Assembly: GCA_018398585.1 (NCBI GenBank)
Contig: JAGTTD010000003.1
Location: forward strand, 8,068,637-8,132,636
Direction of reading: 5' to 3'
DNA: 64,000 nt
DNA from: Simmondsia chinensis
Taxonomy: Eukaryota; Streptophyta; Magnoliopsida; Caryophyllales; Simmondsiaceae
The notes below the pieces were generated by a model. The model had not been told where the DNA came from. It did no database searches and saw only the letters and a list, made by a program, of their open reading frames with translations. Shown in pieces: positions 34,694 to 45,064 of the stretch. How positions within the stretch are numbered: the first letter of the stretch is position 1; the number at the start of each line of letters is the position of its first letter. Made by a program: the position numbers and the translations under genes.

Positions 34694-36509
34694 TACCCTT
34701 TTTATACACATAATTTTAATTAGTTTTTCTGTATGTTACTATATTTATTGACATTCAATTAATAGACCTTAGAGTCATATTCTATTTGGTCTTTTTATTA
34801 AAAGGTCACAAATATTATTGTTGGCATTGTAATTTTTCACGATTTCAACAGACATGAGTCTAAGGTTCTATTTGTTCGGACGGAAAAGTACATTTTAAGA
34901 ATTAGTTTTTCTTCGAAAATAATTTTTTAAGAAAAATTTAAATCTAAATAATGTTTTCCATTGTTTGTTCCTAAGGAAAAGTTGATTCTATATTACCTTT
35001 TTTTTTTTTTTTTGTACGATTTAAAAGAAACAATTTTTTTACTAACCATTTAACAACTTATTATAGGGTAATATAAGTAGTAATATAACTTATATGAGAA
35101 GTAATAGAATTATAATATTAATTATTAAAGCTATATAAAATAGGAAAATTATCTCTTACGTATTCTAAAATTTCAGCATTTAACACCTAAATGCCCTGTT
35201 TTTTTAATATATGCAATGAATTACCCCAAAATATGAAATTGTATCATTTAAGTATACCTTATATTAGAATATGGTACATTCTCATTAAAACTTATAAACT
35301 TTAGCACACTTAGGTGATAAAATTTTTAAATTTCAGGGTATATCACTGCCTATTATTAAAATATCGGAGTATCTAGATAATAAATGCTCAAAATTTATGG
35401 TCCCTAAATGATAACTTCCCCATATCATATTATATAACTATTGCAAATGATGGCCCCATGTTTTTCTACAGGTGGACTCAGGTCTCGCTTAGTCAAGTGG
35501 CCTGCTTTGTTCCGCGATATTGTCGCTAATTATCGAAAAAAATAGCTATTGCAAATGATGAAATTTGTTTTGTTGAAACACTGACATCGCAATATCTGGC
35601 CTTCATCTGATTACTCGATCCAATTTTTATCTGTCATTATGACATTAATGGTTTGTATTCCAATTCTGTTCATTTCATTTCATTTCAATTAAGATTCGCA
35701 CAACGATTACCACAAAAATTTTTATTTCACTTGGAATCACGACTTCCCTCGTTTTAAAAGGGAAGTCATTTTCCTTCCCTCATTTGTAACCTCACACTTG
35801 AGTTTTTACCTTCATTTGTTCTTAAATTGTCAAATCTTTTAACTCATCCACGCCCAGATCGCACCGTCAGCCAGAGAATCTTTTCATTAACACTCCCAGT
35901 CGTTTCTCTATTGAAGGTAGCTGTTTGATGGGACCGGATTACATTTGCTAATGAGTATGCAATCGTAGTGGGATTCTTTATGATCTTATAAGCAATAGAA
36001 AATTCAGTCCTATTTCAGTGACAATTGTAAATAGCTGAGCTTATTTATTCTTGGTTAATTCAATTATGTTTCTTTTTTTTTTTTTTTTTTTTGTCATTTG
36101 TATGACCATTCAGCTACCTTCCTTTTTATTTCTCTGTAAAAACGTTATATATGCTTAAATGTGCTTCAATGTAATTTTTTTCCCTTTTTTTTTTTTTTGA
36201 TCTTGAAAAATTAACAGCACCCTTGAAATTGCTGGATTGAGAATGGGAACACTTTTGAAGAAGTGGGCATCTTCTCTTTAATAGATTGAGATAGATTACA
36301 AAAGAATCTATTTGGACGAGGCTGAATTTTATATATATTTGTGCTCCCTGGTTTTAAAATAACTTACAAAAGAGTCCTATAAAATAAATTAAAAACACTA
36401 AAAAAATTGTACATTACAAAAAAAAAATATATATATATATATATAATTAATGAATAATGTGACTAAAATATGTCAGATATAAATCAAATGCTATATAAGA
36501 TAAGATTTA
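34694..36509. other. Intergenic, no gene seen
   Basis: AT-rich with poly-T runs (34999-35014, 36069-36092, 36187-36198) and a TA run at 36427-36445. At 34865 'ggttctatttgttcggacgg' resembles a Harbinger terminal repeat of the kind at 36510, but no partner end was found. No ORF is convincing. Confidence 0.5.
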
Positions 36510-36719
36510 GGCTCCGTTTATTTCGACGAAAAATGTAATTTTCAGAAATGGTTTTCAAATTTTCTATTATTTTTTGTAAAAAATAAAGAGGAAAATGTGA
36601 TTCTTCATAATCATATCTTCCCCAAAAGTCTAGAAAATAATTCCCCTGAATTTTTAGCCCGGAAGTTGCAATTCTTGTTTACTGTTCATGAGGCCCAACC
36701 CCGATTCTTGCGTAAGCCC

Positions 36720-37070
36720 AGAAAATATGATTCTCGCTTTCTCTCTCCTCTCGCTCTCCTCATTCGCGTGACTTTCTCTCTCCTCGTTCTGGTTCGGGTT
36801 CTCGCTCTCTCTCTCCACCCTCTGCATTCGCTTCTCTCTCTCTCCACTCGCGTTCCAGGGTTTCGCTAGGGTTTACGCTCTCCACTCTCGCATCTGCTTG
36901 CTAGGGTTTCTCTCTCTCCACCCGCGCATCTGTTCCGATTTCGCTGGGGTTTCCAGGCTTCAAGTTCGATTTCTCTCTCTCTCTACTCGCCGCTCTGCCC
37001 TCGTCGTCTCTGCTCGCGTGTGATTTCGCTAGGGTTTGAACTTCTTTATCTCCCTCTCTCTTTCATTTTG
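36720..37070 (+). promoter_or_regulatory. CT-rich leader with AGGGTTT boxes inside the Harbinger element
   Basis: Long CTCTCTC runs alternate with about four AGGGTTT motifs (near 36857, 36868, 36903 and 37034). This arrangement resembles 5' untranslated regions of plant housekeeping genes. It lies upstream of the transposase-like ORF and may be its promoter or leader, or captured host DNA. Inference only. Confidence 0.4.
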
Positions 37071-37558
37071 CAATTGGAATGGTTTTGTTTATTTTACACT
37101 TTGATAATTTGAAATTACATGCTTGGTCATCATACAAACATTCGAGTATAGTCTTGTTTTGTTTGCACCGAATCTCTTATATCTTCTACTCCATTGAGAA
37201 TTTGTGTAACTCATGTTCATTCCACAATAGTAATTTGCTTTTTGTGTTGGGTTTTGCAGTGTGGTTATCATTTACTAATCTATGTTGATGTTGGATGTGT
37301 GAACTATGTAATTAGGCCCAATGCTAATGAGTCTACTTCTATTCTATCTCTTGAATCTCTACAAAAAGGTGTTTAGGGGCATCTTTAGGGGCAAGTAATA
37401 ATGAGGTTTAAACAAGTTAATGAAGTGTCCTTTGAGTGAAATTAATAATGGGGTTGTTTGGTACTATTTATTGTTAATTAAGGGCGTGTTAGGTATTGTT
37501 TTCTATTTAATGCTTGAGGAAATGTCCTTGAATTACTTGTTTATCGTCTTGAATATAG

Positions 37559-38113
37559 ATGTCTATGAATGAAGATGAAGTTCGTGGAATGGTCATTGGA
37601 GCAGCAACGACTATTATTAATCGTGGTATTGTTGTCCTTGAAAGGTATAAGCGAATAATTAGAAAGCGTAAGAGTTTAGATATTGAGTTTATACCCAGAG
37701 AACCCAACATTCACAGAAGACATATAAGAGAAAGTTATATTAATAGTATCTTGTATTGTGGCGACACCCATTGCCTTGGTCAAATACGCATGAGACCTAT
37801 GGCATTTTTTAGATTATGTGACATCCTTGTGCAAAAGGGCCTTTTGAAGGAGAGTATTCAAATAACTGTGAGGGAGCAAGTTCTTACATTCCTATATTTG
37901 ATTGGACATAATGTGAGATTTCGTGTAGTTGGGGGTAGATTTCATAGGTCAAGTTGGACTGTGCATCGATACTTTCATATTGTGCTCCAAGCAATTCTCA
38001 AGTTGTATGAAGATGTTGTTAGGTTGCCAAGTTTAACCACTTCTCCTGAAATAAGAGACAATACAAGGTTTTATCCATGGTTTGAGGTAAAAGATCTATA
38101 TAATCTTAAATAA
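37559..38113 (+). CDS. Harbinger transposase-derived N-terminal fragment (DUF8040-like)
   Basis: A 184-codon open frame. Residues ~50-125 have the pattern of the N-terminal part of plant HARBI1/ALP1-like proteins: RRHIRESYINSILYCGD, then CLGQIRMRPMAFFRLCDIL, REQVLTFLYLIGHNVRFR and a RFHRSSWTVHRYF stretch, the DUF8040 plus helix-turn-helix region. It stops right after FYPWFE, where full proteins go on to the DDE nuclease. A GAG/GTAAAAG junction there looks like a splice donor, so the ORF end may be an exon end. No DDE domain follows before the element ends, so a nuclease is not encoded. Whether it is expressed is unknown. Confidence 0.75.
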   Translation: MSMNEDEVRGMVIGAATTIINRGIVVLERYKRIIRKRKSLDIEFIPREPNIHRRHIRESYINSILYCGDTHCLGQIRMRPMAFFRLCDILVQKGLLKESIQITVREQVLTFLYLIGHNVRFRVVGGRFHRSSWTVHRYFHIVLQAILKLYEDVVRLPSLTTSPEIRDNTRFYPWFEVKDLYNLK

Positions 38114-38282
38114 GTTTTTTGAGGTAAAAGATCTATATAATCTTAAATAAGTTTTTTGAGGTAAAAGATCTATATAATCCGAGGTTGCCAAGTTGTATGA
38201 AGATGTTGTGGTTTTGGAGACTTATTAAGTACTTGAACGTATGTTGTAGTTGTATGTTGTGGTTTTGGAGACTTGTTAAGTA
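38084..38282 (+). repeat. Local tandem duplications after the transposase fragment
   Basis: A 37-bp unit starting 'gaggtaaaagatctatataa' occurs about 2.6 times (38084-38180), each copy starting with the donor-like GAGGTAAAA. Then 'aagttgtatgaagatgttgt' (copied from about 38000) and a second tandem pair around 'gtggttttggagactt' (38209 and 38258). These duplications replace the expected nuclease part. Confidence 0.8.
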
Positions 38283-38656
38283 CAATTTTTGAGTATTTGT
38301 TGTTTAGTTTCGGTTGACTTGATGAGTAATATAAATCATTTTGATGTATGTTTGGTCGTAAATTTTAGACCTTCCTCCTCACTTGCCTAATAGTATGATG
38401 ATTTTATTGGAAAGATACAAGGGACTATGTAATGGAATCTTGTTTTATGCCAAAACAAATAAGGGACAATAGCATTCTAGAATATTGTTTTCCTCCAAAA
38501 CAAACAAGGGAAAATTACATTCTTGAATTATGTTTTCTCTCAAAACAAACAAGGGAAAATCTAAACAAGAATTTTGTTTTCCTTGGAAAATCTTTTCCAA
38601 AGGAAATTATTTTCCGGGGGAAAAGCATTTCCGTTGAAACAAACAGAGCCTTAAAA

Positions 38657-38757
38657 AAATAGGGCATAATAGATATTGCTCTAAAACCCTTTGCCCTCCC
38701 TCTCTTAATCAACGCTGTCGTCACTGTCCTCCTCACCAGTTGCCACCGCTCCTTCAG
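38657..38757 (+). other. Inferred 5' leader exon of the PDCD2 homologue
   Basis: A CT-rich stretch with an AAACCCT telo-box-like motif (38682-38689) ends CCTTCAG/GTACAG, a good donor. A matching acceptor would be GTGGCAG at 42382-42388, six bases before the start codon region. This predicts a 3.6-kb leader intron (38758-42388). It is an inference; the promoter could lie nearer 42300. Confidence 0.4.
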
Positions 38758-38985
38758 GTACAGTCTCTCCCCCTCACCTCTTACATTCTTTCTCTCTCAT
38801 TCGGTTGCGAAACCTAACACCATTAATCTTCTGCGTCTTTTACTTCGAATTCACTCATCCAACTTGGAAGATTCACGATAGTCGAATATAATTAAGCTTG
38901 GAAGGTACTTTCGTTAGTTTTTGCTTGCTTTAGGTCTTCAAATCAGTCATATTTTCCCCTTTCCTACGGACTATGACCCATTATT

Positions 38986-40790
38986 GAATTCCTTATGCGC
39001 GGACTGTGGAATTCCAATTATGGTGGAACTGGAATTTTGATGCAATTGGAATTCTATTGTTTGGTTAATCAAAGGAATTTGAGGTTGGAATTATAATTGC
39101 ATAAGTCATTAACGATTTTTCGTTCAATCGCTTTAGAGCATTTTGAGTTTTGAATCAGCTAAGGACGGATTTTGGTTAGCTCGGTTCGCTTGGAGTTCTA
39201 TGTTATTCGAGTTTCAAATCAAATACAGTCGAGTTTTAGTCGCATCGAATCTTTTATGTTCAAGTCGTCTTAGATTTTTAGTTTTGGGTCAAACGGTTTG
39301 CATTATTTCAAATTTCGGTTTATCTTGTGTCGGGTAAAATTTAGCCTGAGGATGAGATGGGTCACGTCATTTTTGGTTTGGATCCTATTAGGTTGTGGGT
39401 CAATTTAGTCCGGCCACTTCGAATTTGAGCTCAGCTTGTTTGCTTCACATTCTGGGTCAAGCAGTTTCATTTTTTGGTGTTCAGTTATCTTAGTTTCGAG
39501 TCAATCGGGTTGGGTCACTTCAATTTTGAGTTAAGTTGATTCAGGTAGTTCAAGTCATTCAAGTTGGCTGATCTCGAGGTTTAGGTCACATTTAGGTTTT
39601 GCCTAATCCTTTTATTTTGAGTCATCTTGGATTTTGGTTTATTCAAATTTGGTTATTTGGGTTTCAGATTAGTTGAGATAATATGGAATTGCAATTGCAT
39701 TCCCCCACCCCAAGGAATTGGAATGTATGATTTTCATTTAAAACCTTATTCTATGTAATTAGGCAATGGAATTGTAATTCCAATTCCAGCTCGTAAACCA
39801 AACGACATAATTGGAATTTTGGACCCCAATTCTAGAATTTAATTATGCCAAACAAGACCTAGGGCTATATGTTTGGCACATGGATTTAGAAATAGATTAT
39901 GAAATTGTAATTCGTATTATTATTCTAATGAAGTAAACATTTGGATGGATTTGAAAGTACATACTTTGTATAATGAAAAGAATAAGAAATTGGGTTCATG
40001 ATTCCGTAAATATTCAAGTTATCTCAGATGTCTAATTAATCAGGATGGATCATTTCGGGTTTCGTGCCAACTAAAGTCGTGTCATTTCAACCTCAGGTCA
40101 CCCTAGATTTTGGGTTAATTATGTTGGGTCATGTCGACTTAGATTCATCTTAGTTTTGCATAAATCGGGTTACATTTCAAATTTTGGAGTATCTCGAATT
40201 GGGTCAAATTTGGGTTAGGATTGAGTTGAGTTCGGACATTTTTAGTTCAGGCCGTCTCAAGTTTTGAGTCAATTAGGCTGGGTCATTTCGTGTTTGGGTT
40301 TAGCTCCATTTGGTTACATCCAATCAACTTCAAGTCAAGTAGGATCATTTTAGGTTTGAATCGTTTTAGATTTTGGGTCAATCGCTTTGCTCATTTTCAT
40401 CTTTGAGTTAGAGTGGTTGAGTTTAAGTCGTACATGTCAATATGGGTTCTAGTCATTGAAGTTGGGCCATTTTGAGTTCCATTTCAAATTTAGGTGGGTT
40501 AAGTCTTTCGATTTTAAGTCATCTTTGATTGTTGGTCGATTAAGCTAGATCATTTTGGTTTTAGGTCAACGGAGTTAATATGGAATTTCAACGACCCCCC
40601 AGGACTGCCTGACACTAATGAATTGGAATGTATCAATTTTTAGTTGAAATCTGATTTCATGAAATTGAGCAGTGCAATTGTAATTCTAATTCTAACAGGT
40701 GAACCAAATAAAAGAATTTGTATTCTAGACCCCAATTTCAATTTCAGCTTCACTTCTAAGCTTTAATTCATATGCCAAACAGAAATTGAA
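38986..40790. repeat. Two ~0.9-kb units with degenerate short-period repeats
   Basis: Blocks rich in 'ggaattg' and 'aattcca' at 39010-39090, 39685-39860 and 40575-40785 bracket two stretches (39130-39660, 40010-40560) made of loose repeats of 'gggtca.tt..gttttgagtc' type. The second and third blocks align to each other (for example 'attggaatgtat', 'gaccccaatt', 'atgccaaac'). The origin is unknown, perhaps a MITE-related array. No coding content. Confidence 0.55.
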
Positions 40791-40936
40791 ATTTTGATTG
40801 CTAGGAAGATGATTCCCCTTATCAATAGCGTATCTTCCATTGCTGGGATTGAAGAGGGATGATAATGCATGTGTTGGGATTTAATTCTACAGTGATGAAT
40901 GATGATTGTAAGATTTGCTTGACCTGAGTCATCAAA

Positions 40937-41240
40937 TACTACTTGTCATAGTATGAAATCATTCTTAGACGTTCGGTCTAACAACTTAAATTTTTGAAAT
41001 GGTTGGTTTTTTGACAAAGTCTCAGAATCTCTTTTACCAAATGGTCTAAACTTCGAAGGTGAATAGCCCCAAGTCAATGTTAATACAATTCGAGTATAAG
41101 GTATGAGGCGTGCTTGTGCATTATCCATTTTTAAAACACTATGAGCGTTTGCGAGAGGGAGCATGTTAGAGAATAAAACTATTGATTGGCCTTGACTAGG
41201 CAACTTATGCTTTTGTTGTAGCTGGTTTTTTGAGAAGCCT
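40937..41240 (+). mobile_element. TRIM element, older diverged copy
   Basis: Collinear with the TRIM at 41348-41640: an LTR-like start 'catagtatgaaatcattcttagac', an interior with 'caagtcaatgttaatacaattcgag', and a second LTR-like copy from TGTTAGAGAATAAAAC (41168) to 'ggttttttgagaagcc'. It is strongly diverged, and its primer site is lost. Confidence 0.55.
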
Positions 41241-41347
41241 GTTCGTAGCGATGGTAGTAGGAGGAGGAGTATAAACAAGCCGAGCTAAGCTAAGCACCCT
41301 TTTGTTCCAACTAGAGCTCTTAAGCCTTAATAAGCTTGAATTCATAC

Positions 41348-41640
41348 TATTAGAGTATAAAACCAATCCTAGGCCTTCATCCATCAGCTTAAGCTTTTGG
41401 AAAAGTCGGTTCCTTGACATGGTATCAGAGCCTTGTGGCTAAGAGGTTATGAGTTCAAATCCCAACAACCCCCACTTCAATATTAATATAATTTAAGCAC
41501 AAGATAAGAGGTGGGCCTGTGTAGAATCCACACTTCAAGCCCAAAATGGACATTTGTGTGAGGGGGTGTGTTAGAGTATAAAACCAATTCTGGACTTTCA
41601 TCCATCAGCTTAAGCTTTTAGGAAAGTAGATTCCTTGACA
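41348..41640 (+). mobile_element. TRIM retrotransposon, complete, 293 bp
   Basis: Two 72-bp LTRs (41348-41419 and 41569-41640), the second starting TGTTAGAGTATAAAACC and ending TTCCTTGACA. A perfect primer site TGGTATCAGAGCC follows the first (41420-41432), a purine tract GTGTGAGGGGG precedes the second, and a perfect 5-bp duplication CATAC flanks the element (41343-41347, 41641-41645). It has no coding capacity, as expected of TRIMs, and lies in the inferred leader intron of the host gene. Confidence 0.93.
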
Positions 41641-41649
41641 CATACCAAG

Positions 41650-42080
41650 CCCTTATCAAGCTTTCAAACACTTGTTTGAATTCCATTCGATAAGACATTA
41701 GCATCCTCAATATTCGACTTGAGTTGAGGCATTAGTCTGCCGAATTGAGTTAGGCTCATTATTGAGCTAAGTCCAGCTTGCTACCATGCCAAGCTTGCTA
41801 TCAACTCGAACTTACTATTGAGTCGAACTACTTGAGCTATCAAGCAATCACCAATCCACTATTGAGCTAATATTGTGCCATTAATGACTCATGAGTTCTT
41901 AATGAGCCCTTATTAAATCATTTGGAACATTAACGAGTCGAGCACTCTTTGTTGAACCCGGTTTGTTAAGCTTTTCTATCTTGCTTGAAATCAATTTGAT
42001 AAGCTATTGAGCCCTCCAGAATGAACTTAGACGAGTTATAATCGATTTCGAACACGAGTAGGCTATTGAATGTTTGATTT
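41650..42080. repeat. Repeat rich in 'gagc/gctc' phrases
   Basis: Text such as 'ttgagctaa', 'caagcttgct' and 'gagtcgaac' recurs. It resembles the hAT-type MITE at 46135-46686 read in the opposite sense and is likely a related, older copy without clear ends. Confidence 0.4.
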
Positions 42081-42393
42081 ATTTACCCCATTAATTGGAA
42101 GTAACATGAGCAAAATCATGTGGTGAGGTCCACTTATGCAACCTAGTTTCCTCACCATATGTTTTGGTCATGTCAGTGACATGGAAGTTTCTTGATAGAT
42201 GGGATGTTTTTAAGTGAATGTTGTTGGTTGAAAGGTTGATGGATTCTTTGAATGTTGCGTGACGAACCAGATTGCTGTGTGACATACAAGTTGAGATGTT
42301 GAAATCTTAATGACTTTTATCCTCATATTTATATTGGATGTAGATATATTTTGTTTTCTCTCTTTATCCTTATTGGTATTAGTGGCAGTGGTC

Positions 42394-45027
42394 ATGGAGT
42401 TGGACATGGACAAAAGCGAAGAGCCTATGGAAGAGCTAAAGGGTCTCCGGATTTCCACCTTTGACGAGGAAGATGAAAGGCCAGATGCTGATAATGGTAT
42501 GAACTATCTTGCCGATGTTGATGAGGACGATGATGACGAAGAAGACATCTCTGTAACACTTGGTTTTGTTGAAAAACCCGAACATAGTTGGTCTCTGCTT
42601 CCTCAATTATTCCCTAGCAAGGCTGGGGGTGTTCCTGTACGTTACAAACTTTGAAAGGTCATGTCATTTTGTTATACTGATTAGTATTTATTTTAACAAG
42701 ACATTCTTCCTTTTCACTTGTAGGCATGGTTGGATCCAGTTGACCTACCCTCGGCAAGATCTTGTGTCTGTGACATATGTGGGGAACCTTTGCACTTTTT
42801 GCTTCAGGTACAATCTATTTGGACTCTATAACTGTTGATACCGAGTTTCGAGAATGCATACTGGCGCTGCATCTTCATTGAGCTAGTTTGAGAAGATCAG
42901 ATCTTTCATTTAGTGAATAAAATACTTCGTTGATGAAATTCCATGGCATAAGGCAGAGTCAAGACATCTTAACACTATTCTTCTTGACTAAGGCTTTGAT
43001 TCTTTGGTGTATATGGTTGGAAGGGAATGCTAGGATTTTTAAAGATCAATATACTCTAGTTAGTTTCTTGCGGGAAAAGATGATCCTTTTAGGAGCTTTG
43101 TCAACCAAAAGCTTCGGGCTTTCGTCGATATAGTCTTAGCTGATTTAAAGAGGGCCTGGAGGGCTTTGTGTTATTAGTTACATTGTCATTTGTTCCTTGG
43201 TTGTATTTTGAGGATATCTTGTCCTTAACTCTTTGTATAGTCTTTCTCTTTTAGTGATATTTTTCTTTTTTTAATTAAAAAAATACAACCTCGTTGAATC
43301 AAAATATGGTCAACTGCTTACATTAACTAGATTTTGAGACAATTTCTTTTTGTCCGGCTTTGCGTTCTTTAATCTGCATTAGTGTAATGATTTGTTCTCC
43401 TTTACTTATATGTGTATGTGATGTAGCACAAAAGAAGATACTTAATGATCGTAGAAGACATAATGTTTTAATAGGTTTTGATAGATTAATCGATATGATT
43501 AGAAATAGTATATATCTTTTAAGCAAATTGCGTATTTTAGTTATCATTATTTTAGTTGATAGGATGATTTAGTTCTTTTAATATAAGAGGACTAGTTTCT
43601 TGATTAAGTTTTTATTTATCTCTTTGGTTATTATCCATCCAACAGGGTTTAGCTTTTCCTATAAATATAGCTTTGTAAAGTCATTAGTTTCGAAATCTGG
43701 AGAAAGAAAGTTGAGTTTATTTTATAACAAGTGAGAAATGAAGATGAGGTTTGAAACGCTGATAGTTTCATGTATTGTGTTACTTTGTTTTTGTCCAGGT
43801 GTATGCTCCAATTTCAGAAAAGGCATCCACATTTCACCGGACATTGTATGTTTTCATGTGTCCTTCAATGCAATGTCTGCTAAGAGACCAACATGAGCAA
43901 TGGAAACACAGGCCAGAAAAGGCTTCTCGAAGGTATTATACGGTTGCGTCTTGATTACTGGTTGAATAGAAGTTATAGTTTGGCATGGTCCTTACACTAA
44001 ATAAACTTTCTGCCTTTGCAATGTAATGTTACATCAAGTGTGAAGATTTTCCGCTGTCAACTGCCACGTGCAAATCATTTTTACTCAAGTTCATCACCAC
44101 GATGTGATGGGAGTGACAGACCTGTAGTGACAGAAGGTATTGTCTTAATCTCATACTGCTGTGGATTTAATGCACCTTGTAGAGGTAAGGCTGCGTACAT
44201 TTCACCCCCCAAACCCTGCCCCTGCGGGAGCCTCTCAGGCACTGGGTGGTGGTAGTCGTACTGCTGAGGATTTGATGTGGTCTTTGCCTTTTTTTTTTAC
44301 GTTAAAGAGGGACTTCTTTGCTTTGGCCATTGAATCTTTATGATTCCTAGTGCTGCACATCAAAGGACCGAAAATTATTGCTCTTTAGTAAATTCGATCC
44401 CGACGGTTCAGTATATATGATGGAACCTATGCTAAGTATATGGCCTTGTTGGTTGATGCATGAATTAAATTCCTATGAAATTAAATTCTTGTTCCAACTT
44501 TCAGGAGGTAGATACAAAGTGTTAGGTTGTCTGGATGAGAAATAGAACTTTTAATGAATTAGGACGTACCTAGCCCTCTCTAGGTTAGTTAATTCCTAGG
44601 TAACAAAGGAATTGTAAATTGTTAAGGAACTTCTACTTCTATGTTCTATGAATTTCCTGGTAACTAAACTAAAGGGTGCATGCCCAATTCTAATGTATTC
44701 AAAATTTCTGTGTCACTTCCTAATAAACAAATAACCCCTAGGTTATGCTGTTGGCAATTGGACCTCACTTCTCTATTGGGATTGTACATAATTTTCTTCC
44801 ACTTGGAAAAATGAAATTCTTTATTGAAAACATACCTTTTTTTATAACTTTTGCTAATGGAGGAGGGGTTAAGGATAGGAAATTTTCTCAAAAGTAATGT
44901 ACAAATTCAAAATCCCAAGCAAATCAAAGACAGGCTTGTTTTATGTAGTAACTATAACCAAGGGTCTATAGGGCCTTGAAAAAGGAACATACCCAGTGCC
45001 CCAAGGGCTCCCGCCTACATAGGGTCG

Positions 45028-45064
<37 letters not shown>

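Larger units (their letters stand above)
36510..38650 (+). mobile_element. PIF/Harbinger transposon with TTA duplications
   Basis: The ends are inverted: GGCTCCGTTTATTTCGACG at the left and the reverse complement of AAACAGAGCC (GGCTCTGTTT...) at the right. Both flanks carry TTA (36507-36509 and 38651-38653), the canonical PIF/Harbinger target. The interior has a CT-rich leader-like stretch and a truncated transposase ORF. Element length is 2141 bp, shorter than autonomous members, and no DDE domain or second Myb-like ORF is seen. Confidence 0.9.

Noticed and set aside
34862..34900. Another Harbinger element end
   Set aside because: The left-end-like text has no partner end and no TTA pair.
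41420..41470. tRNA gene
   Set aside because: The tRNA-like text is the primer-binding site and leader of a TRIM; no cloverleaf can be formed.
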